Shown here one piece after another: positions 59,010 to 64,000 of a stretch of DNA of 64,000 nucleotides. Within the stretch, counting starts at the first letter, position 1. Every line of letters starts with the position of its first letter. The stretch lies in contig OZ234503.1 of NCBI GenBank assembly GCA_965153455.1, positions 11,661,118 through 11,725,117 on the forward strand, written 5' to 3'. The notes under the pieces were generated by a model that was given only the letters and a program-made list of their open reading frames with translations, was not told where the DNA came from and did no database searches. This DNA comes from Sphagnum compactum. Taxonomy: Eukaryota > Bryophyta > Sphagnopsida > Sphagnales. The position numbers and the translations under genes were made by a program.

Positions 59010-60090
59010 TTGCAGAAATTCATTCCGGGAAAGCTTGCAAAACATGCCCATGTGGAACTTTTCAGAAATAATGCACAATGTATAATTTCAATAGTCATGG
59101 AACTTCCTTGTATGTTGCAACATCAAATGATTATGTTCGACCTTTCAAACAATCGACATTGTATTTTCATTTCAAGCAAGGTGTTCGCCTAGGTTAAGGG
59201 CCTGATAAAAGCGAGTTGCTCTTGTGTAAAGCAACCCAATCATGTGATCCGAAGCAATTTACAAACGCGGTTCTAAAATAGGCCTAGAATTGTCTTGCAT
59301 AGCTAAAATCACATACATGGAAGGTGAGGAGATCTTTGGCTTCTACAAACAAAAGGCAAATCTAGCCCCCAGACCAGAAGGGGATTCACATAAACAAGAC
59401 CATGTGAATTTTTTCATCCTTGTGTAAACCATGCAATTGGCAAATCAAATGTGCAATTTGAACAACCTAGGGCCGATCAAGTTCATGGAAATGTTAAGGT
59501 TCTTGAAGCTCCATTTGGAGATGGAATTTGGCATATATAACTATGGCCCCTTACATTGCATGTTCAATGTTTTGCGTTGCAAAAACCACCAAGCATTCTT
59601 GTGCTATAAGGATAATTACAAAGCCAACTTCAATTGGTGTCCCTACCCCAACTTATCCAAGGTTGTGGTTTCATTCCTTCGTGCACTTGTAATTAAAGTT
59701 GCACAAGTTTTGGTTCTATGCAGATGATATGAATTGATGCATTGGCAGTACGAAGCACAAGTATGCATTCAATAAATCAGTTGTTTCAAAAAAATTGACC
59801 CATTCAAGTCAAAATGAATCTTATGCAAGATGAAATCAAATCTTTTGAGGAAGTAGGATTTGTTTTGAATAAGCAACAACCTTTTCTTTTTCAAAATCTA
59901 TTTGGAGGATAAAGCTCCATTCCTATAAATAAGCTAATGGATGAAATGTTGTGGGCAACAACACCTAGTGGTAAGGCTATTCGTTGGATATCGATGTCAA
60001 ATCTATACTACAATCAGTGGGAGGTTGATCAATTTCTTGAAGCATCTATAAACGCACCATTAGGGGTTCCCCTTCTTGGGTATGGATGAA
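59010..60090 (+). pseudogene. Remnant coding pieces of an unrecognised gene
   Basis: Several stretches on the plus strand look coding but are broken by stops: about 59010-59190 (KFIPGKLAKHAHVELFRNN), 59431-59727 (LKLHLEMEFGIYNYGPLHCM, KDNYKANFNWCPYPNLS) and about 59938-60085 (TTPSGKAIRWISMSNLYYNQ, DQFLEASINAPLGVPLLGYG). They lie in the same order and strand and could be one decayed gene or transposon-encoded protein. I do not recognise the family. Confidence 0.4.
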
Positions 60091-63000
60091 TATATAAAAT
60101 TCTATCTAGCCAAAATCCAAACAAAAAGTAATATGAAGTTACAATGGGGAAATTCCTAACTCGCACTTGTTTGGATTTTGTAACTATGATTTCTAGTTCT
60201 TTAGGTCGGCAAGGGAAATGGGTGCCTTATAAACACATGTACTATGTATTACAGTATGTCATGTTTTGTGGGGAGTTTGAAATTTTCATTCATTTCCCAA
60301 CTTGAAGTTGTAATGAAGTTTGTCGCTTATTAGTTCATGATATAACTTCTATGTAGGTAGGAATGCATTTTTGAATTGTCACAAAAAACAAATATAATGA
60401 ACATTGTCAATTCTAGTGCTTGTGATGTTGCAATCTATTTGGCTTTTAAACTATAATTTGTAAAACAATGTCACTGTTATGGTTTGATAAAAAATTCGAT
60501 AATTGTTCATTCAACATCTTGTTTGGTATGAATGATGTTTCCCTATTAGATAGAAATTAGTTATCAGATTAAGTTAAATGTCATTAATAATTTAAAACAT
60601 TACATTGAAAATTTACGAGAAACAATTTTTAAGTTTCAATTGTGGGCACCCACGACAAAAGTAATGTAAAATATTATTATCACAAATAAAATATTTTGTC
60701 TACTAAGATGAATATTATGTAACATTAAAAAAATATTTTTACCACATAAGTGGAATATTTTGTCCATGTGTATGGAATATTTTTATCTACATAGAGAGAA
60801 TATTTGGCTTATGTGGAAAATATATTCTTTAAAGATTCTATGCGGTTCACAAAAGTTCAGCTCACATGTTTGTTGTTCACCACTCACAAATTCACTGTTC
60901 ATGTTCATGCACTCACACGGTAGTGGTGTTGTTGAGATTTAAACCATCCATATTAGGCATATGTACATCACGATCTACACAATGGATGATGGTGTAAAAT
61001 TGTTATTCTCTCTAATTTCTACAAGCTTTCTTTCACAAGTCGCATCCTCTTTTCCCTTGATTTAAAAAAAAATGAAATACTAATATGTCCTTGTTCTTCA
61101 TTGTTCGTCATTTTGCACAAAAATTTGAAGTGCAAATTTGAAGCAAAAATGTGTAAACTAAAACAAGAAAGAAAAACTAACAAATGCAACATGAGACTAT
61201 GAAGTTAAGATGTGCCAAGAAGTAAATTATGGGAAAAAATATGAATACAACTTGATGACATGTGTATCCAAGTTGTTATGAGCATAATTAACACTATCAT
61301 TTTTACAACCGTACCTATTGTATTTAAATTGCAGAAATTACATATAGGTTCATCCAAGACTTGTTGGGAGCCGTGATCCACCATGGGCGGCCTACTCTTT
61401 AACACATATTTCTAATTAAAAGGGGTTTTTAAAAAATCCCTTAAATTGCGTTTTAAAAGGAAATTTTTGATTTATAAAGCCCACCCCTTTGCATGTTAAA
61501 ATAAGGGGGAAATCATTACATGCAAGGTAAAACATGGGTGTTGTACTTATGTGCATCCCTTTTCCTCAAGCTTTACCCAACATAAAAACCTAGCCCAAAA
61601 ATTTATTTACATTGGGAGAGCCTAAATATTCATGGCCACATTTTTTATATCAACTTAAAAAGGCATGGGGGAGGGAGGCGGTTTGAAGGTGAAGAAGGGA
61701 CACAAAACACATGTGTGGGAGTCCAATGGTTTGTGCATTAAAGCTTTTACATACATGGCTTGTGGGAGAAGAGATGTAAAAGGTCCAAGGAAAAGAAAAG
61801 GAAAAGAAACAACTTTTTTTAAGGAACGAAAACAAAATTCCTAGTCAAATTTATTACATTTTGGTTAATAATATAATGCATTCTTGCAAATTGGGAAGGA
61901 AATTGCACTTTATAAAGCCCACCCAAAATAGACAAAAGATTTGGGTTAAACCTTTATATATAGCGGGAGGCATTGTTATCAGTGCCTCCCCGTTCATAAA
62001 AATTGAAGTCTGTTATTGTAAGGACAACCTATATGCATTCAAATCAATGTTATAGATCACCCTACAACAAATCTTTTATACTTTAAGGATATTACATGTA
62101 ATTTCCCACACCTTTAAAAATATATATGAGAAATATTGAAGAGTGAAAATTTGTGTTTGGGGAGGCTTTTCAAACTACACTGCAATTTCTAGTTTAAGTT
62201 TTTACTTGTTTTGGCCAGTTTAAGGTTTATTGTTGATTATAATCCCAATTATAGATTGGTTACCAAGGTAAGTTGATAATCAACTTTACAACAAGCTAGA
62301 ATTAGAGTTGGAATTGCTCTAATAGAAAAAAGTTCGATGCAAAACTTGACTAGACCCAATTAGTAATGTTGATATGTGAAAAAACAAAGTAGAATCATAC
62401 CAATGGCTCAAAATAAAATTTCAACGTCTAGTTTTAAAGTTTTGTTGCTTTGAATTTTTATGACACCATTTATTTTTTCATTTATATTTTGGTCCCTTTC
62501 CATGTTTTATGTTTTTGTCACAAACTTTTGGTCTTTCAAGCTTTTGGTTTGTTTAAGTGTTTTTATTTTGTCTTCAATTTTTGGTCCTTAAAGATTTGAA
62601 TCCTTTTTTTATTGTGTTTTATGTTTTGTTATACATTTGTGATTTTAAATTTTTGATTATTTGAAGTGTTTTTTTTTCCCCTCAATAAGTCTAACGTGGA
62701 AGAGTGGTGGGTAGCTTGTGCATTTCCAAGGTTTGGTGGCATTTCATTATAATTTAAGCCATAACAATGTAACATTGTGGTGTAGTAATAATGGCATGTT
62801 AGCAACCAAGTTCCGGATCATTAGTTCCAACTTTTTATGAGGCCCAATGTTTGTGTATCTATTGATGGTAAAGGAAGAGGTGTGGAGATTATTGCAACGA
62901 TAATGAACATTCTACAAAAGTTTACACGTGAAGGACTTTGGTTTAACTTTGTAAGTTTCGTTTGGGTTTTATGAAGTTTTTATTTCTTACAACTGAAACA

Positions 63001-64000
63001 CATTTTTAAAACTTCATTTGCTAGTCATGGAGTTGTTGGTGATAAAACTACATGAACTTTATATTCAACAAGGTTTTTGTATATAATTATGTTTGTCCAA
63101 TATTGGCATTAAGAAGGCCCTAGTTATTAATTGATGAAACCATGGTGAACAATAACAACTTTTTCAATGTCAAACAAACATCAATTGGCTCACTTTTGTC
63201 TATTTTTTTAAAAAAAGAAGAAAAAGTTTAATCTTACATGCAATGATAAAGCTTTTATATTTATAATCATTTTTTTTTGTTACTTCAATATTCACTTTGC
63301 TATATTAATAAATTTTTACAAGAAAATAGTCACATAATCTTTTTTAAAAATGGATCATGATTAAAGTCTTATTAAGGTGACTCCCTTTCATTTGTGTGAA
63401 AGTGATCTACTAGCCATAAAATTTTAAGGTAGAGGCACTTAATAATGTCATTGTACCCTAAACCAACATCTATAGTGGCTACATGTCACCACTCAAAATA
63501 GGGTGAAAAATGGATTGTACCTTATTGTTGAAGGAACCTATTCTAAACAATTCTAAACTTTGATCATATATATGTTTAAGGCCTTTCCGAGTATGCAAAA
63601 TATGCTTTGATATTTTGGAGTCTTCCTAATTCTAACTTAATGTTTACAAGTTTGAACTAGCCCAACATTTATTTTTTGAAATTGTCATTTCAATTTAATT
63701 AGCCATACTTTCAACTATTGGATGTCAAGGTATGATTATAAATTAAAATTTTTATAACTAATAGACCTGCAAGAATAATTGAAGATCATTGACTAATAAT
63801 GACTAAAATGAGACCTCTTTGTTGTTTACCCTATCTTCAATGCCTTTGAAAACATCTATAATAAAGAGACATTTGAAATCCTTATTTGTAATTGGTGAAA
63901 TCTCATGTCTCAAAGGCCAAAAAATAATACACAACATGAAGAAATGGTCTCATCACAAACCACGAGCAAAAAAATCAGTTAGTTTATTCCATGGTTGAAA
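60091..64000. other. AT-rich intergenic flank
   Basis: AT-rich DNA with many stops in all frames. No gene, RNA gene or intact transposon is recognisable. Confidence 0.5.

Overview
This is a nuclear segment from a land plant. It carries spliced protein genes with GT-AG introns of roughly 80 to 1000 bases, TTGCAG-type acceptors, and families known from plants. About 7 kb on the left and about 11 kb on the right are AT-rich, gene-poor flanks. An ARL13-type small GTPase gene, a family tied to cilia, points to a lineage with swimming sperm (bryophyte, lycophyte or fern); I cannot narrow it further.

Layout. 1-4.5 kb: AT-rich sequence with a diverged 320-bp tandem duplication. 4.6-7.2 kb (minus): ARL13-like GTPase gene, three exons well supported, 3' end unresolved. 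8.15-8.7 kb: six-copy minisatellite whose units can fold into hairpins, just upstream of 10.3-15.4 kb (plus), a 12-exon gene for a three-RRM RNA-binding protein (At4g36960 type) with one GC-AG intron. 16.7-17.1 kb: telo-box cluster before 17.3-19.0 kb (plus), an intact ribosomal protein uL1 (RPL10A) gene. 23.9-24.2 kb: a MITE. 25.8-26.0 kb: a 36-bp minisatellite ahead of 26.7-34.0 kb (plus), a complete 21-exon MORC ATPase gene close to Arabidopsis MORC4/MORC7. It converges on 36.2-43.8 kb (minus), a 15-exon gene for a 1416-residue plant-specific nuclear protein of the At2g19390/At4g29790 family.

Right half. 46.0-46.2 kb: three 65-bp repeats. 46.7-48.2 kb: a FATTY ACID EXPORT (Tmemb_14) gene with a frameshift in its first membrane helix, preceded by coiled-coil-like pieces. 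50.9-52.6 kb: a TBC (RabGAP) pseudogene with four in-frame stops. 54.3-55.0 kb: an unrecognised cysteine-rich ORF. 55.5-56.1 kb: a large palindrome containing a 59-bp foldback. 56.3-57.4 kb: a satellite built on TTGGCTAAAC. 59.0-60.1 kb: ORF remnants. The rest is AT-rich intergenic DNA.

The four intact genes (RNA binding, ribosome, MORC chromatin ATPase, nuclear protein) look like ordinary housekeeping or regulatory neighbours. I see no evidence that they act as one system. For those four genes I checked that every exon joins in frame by hand; all family names come from recognition of conserved motifs, not from a database search.
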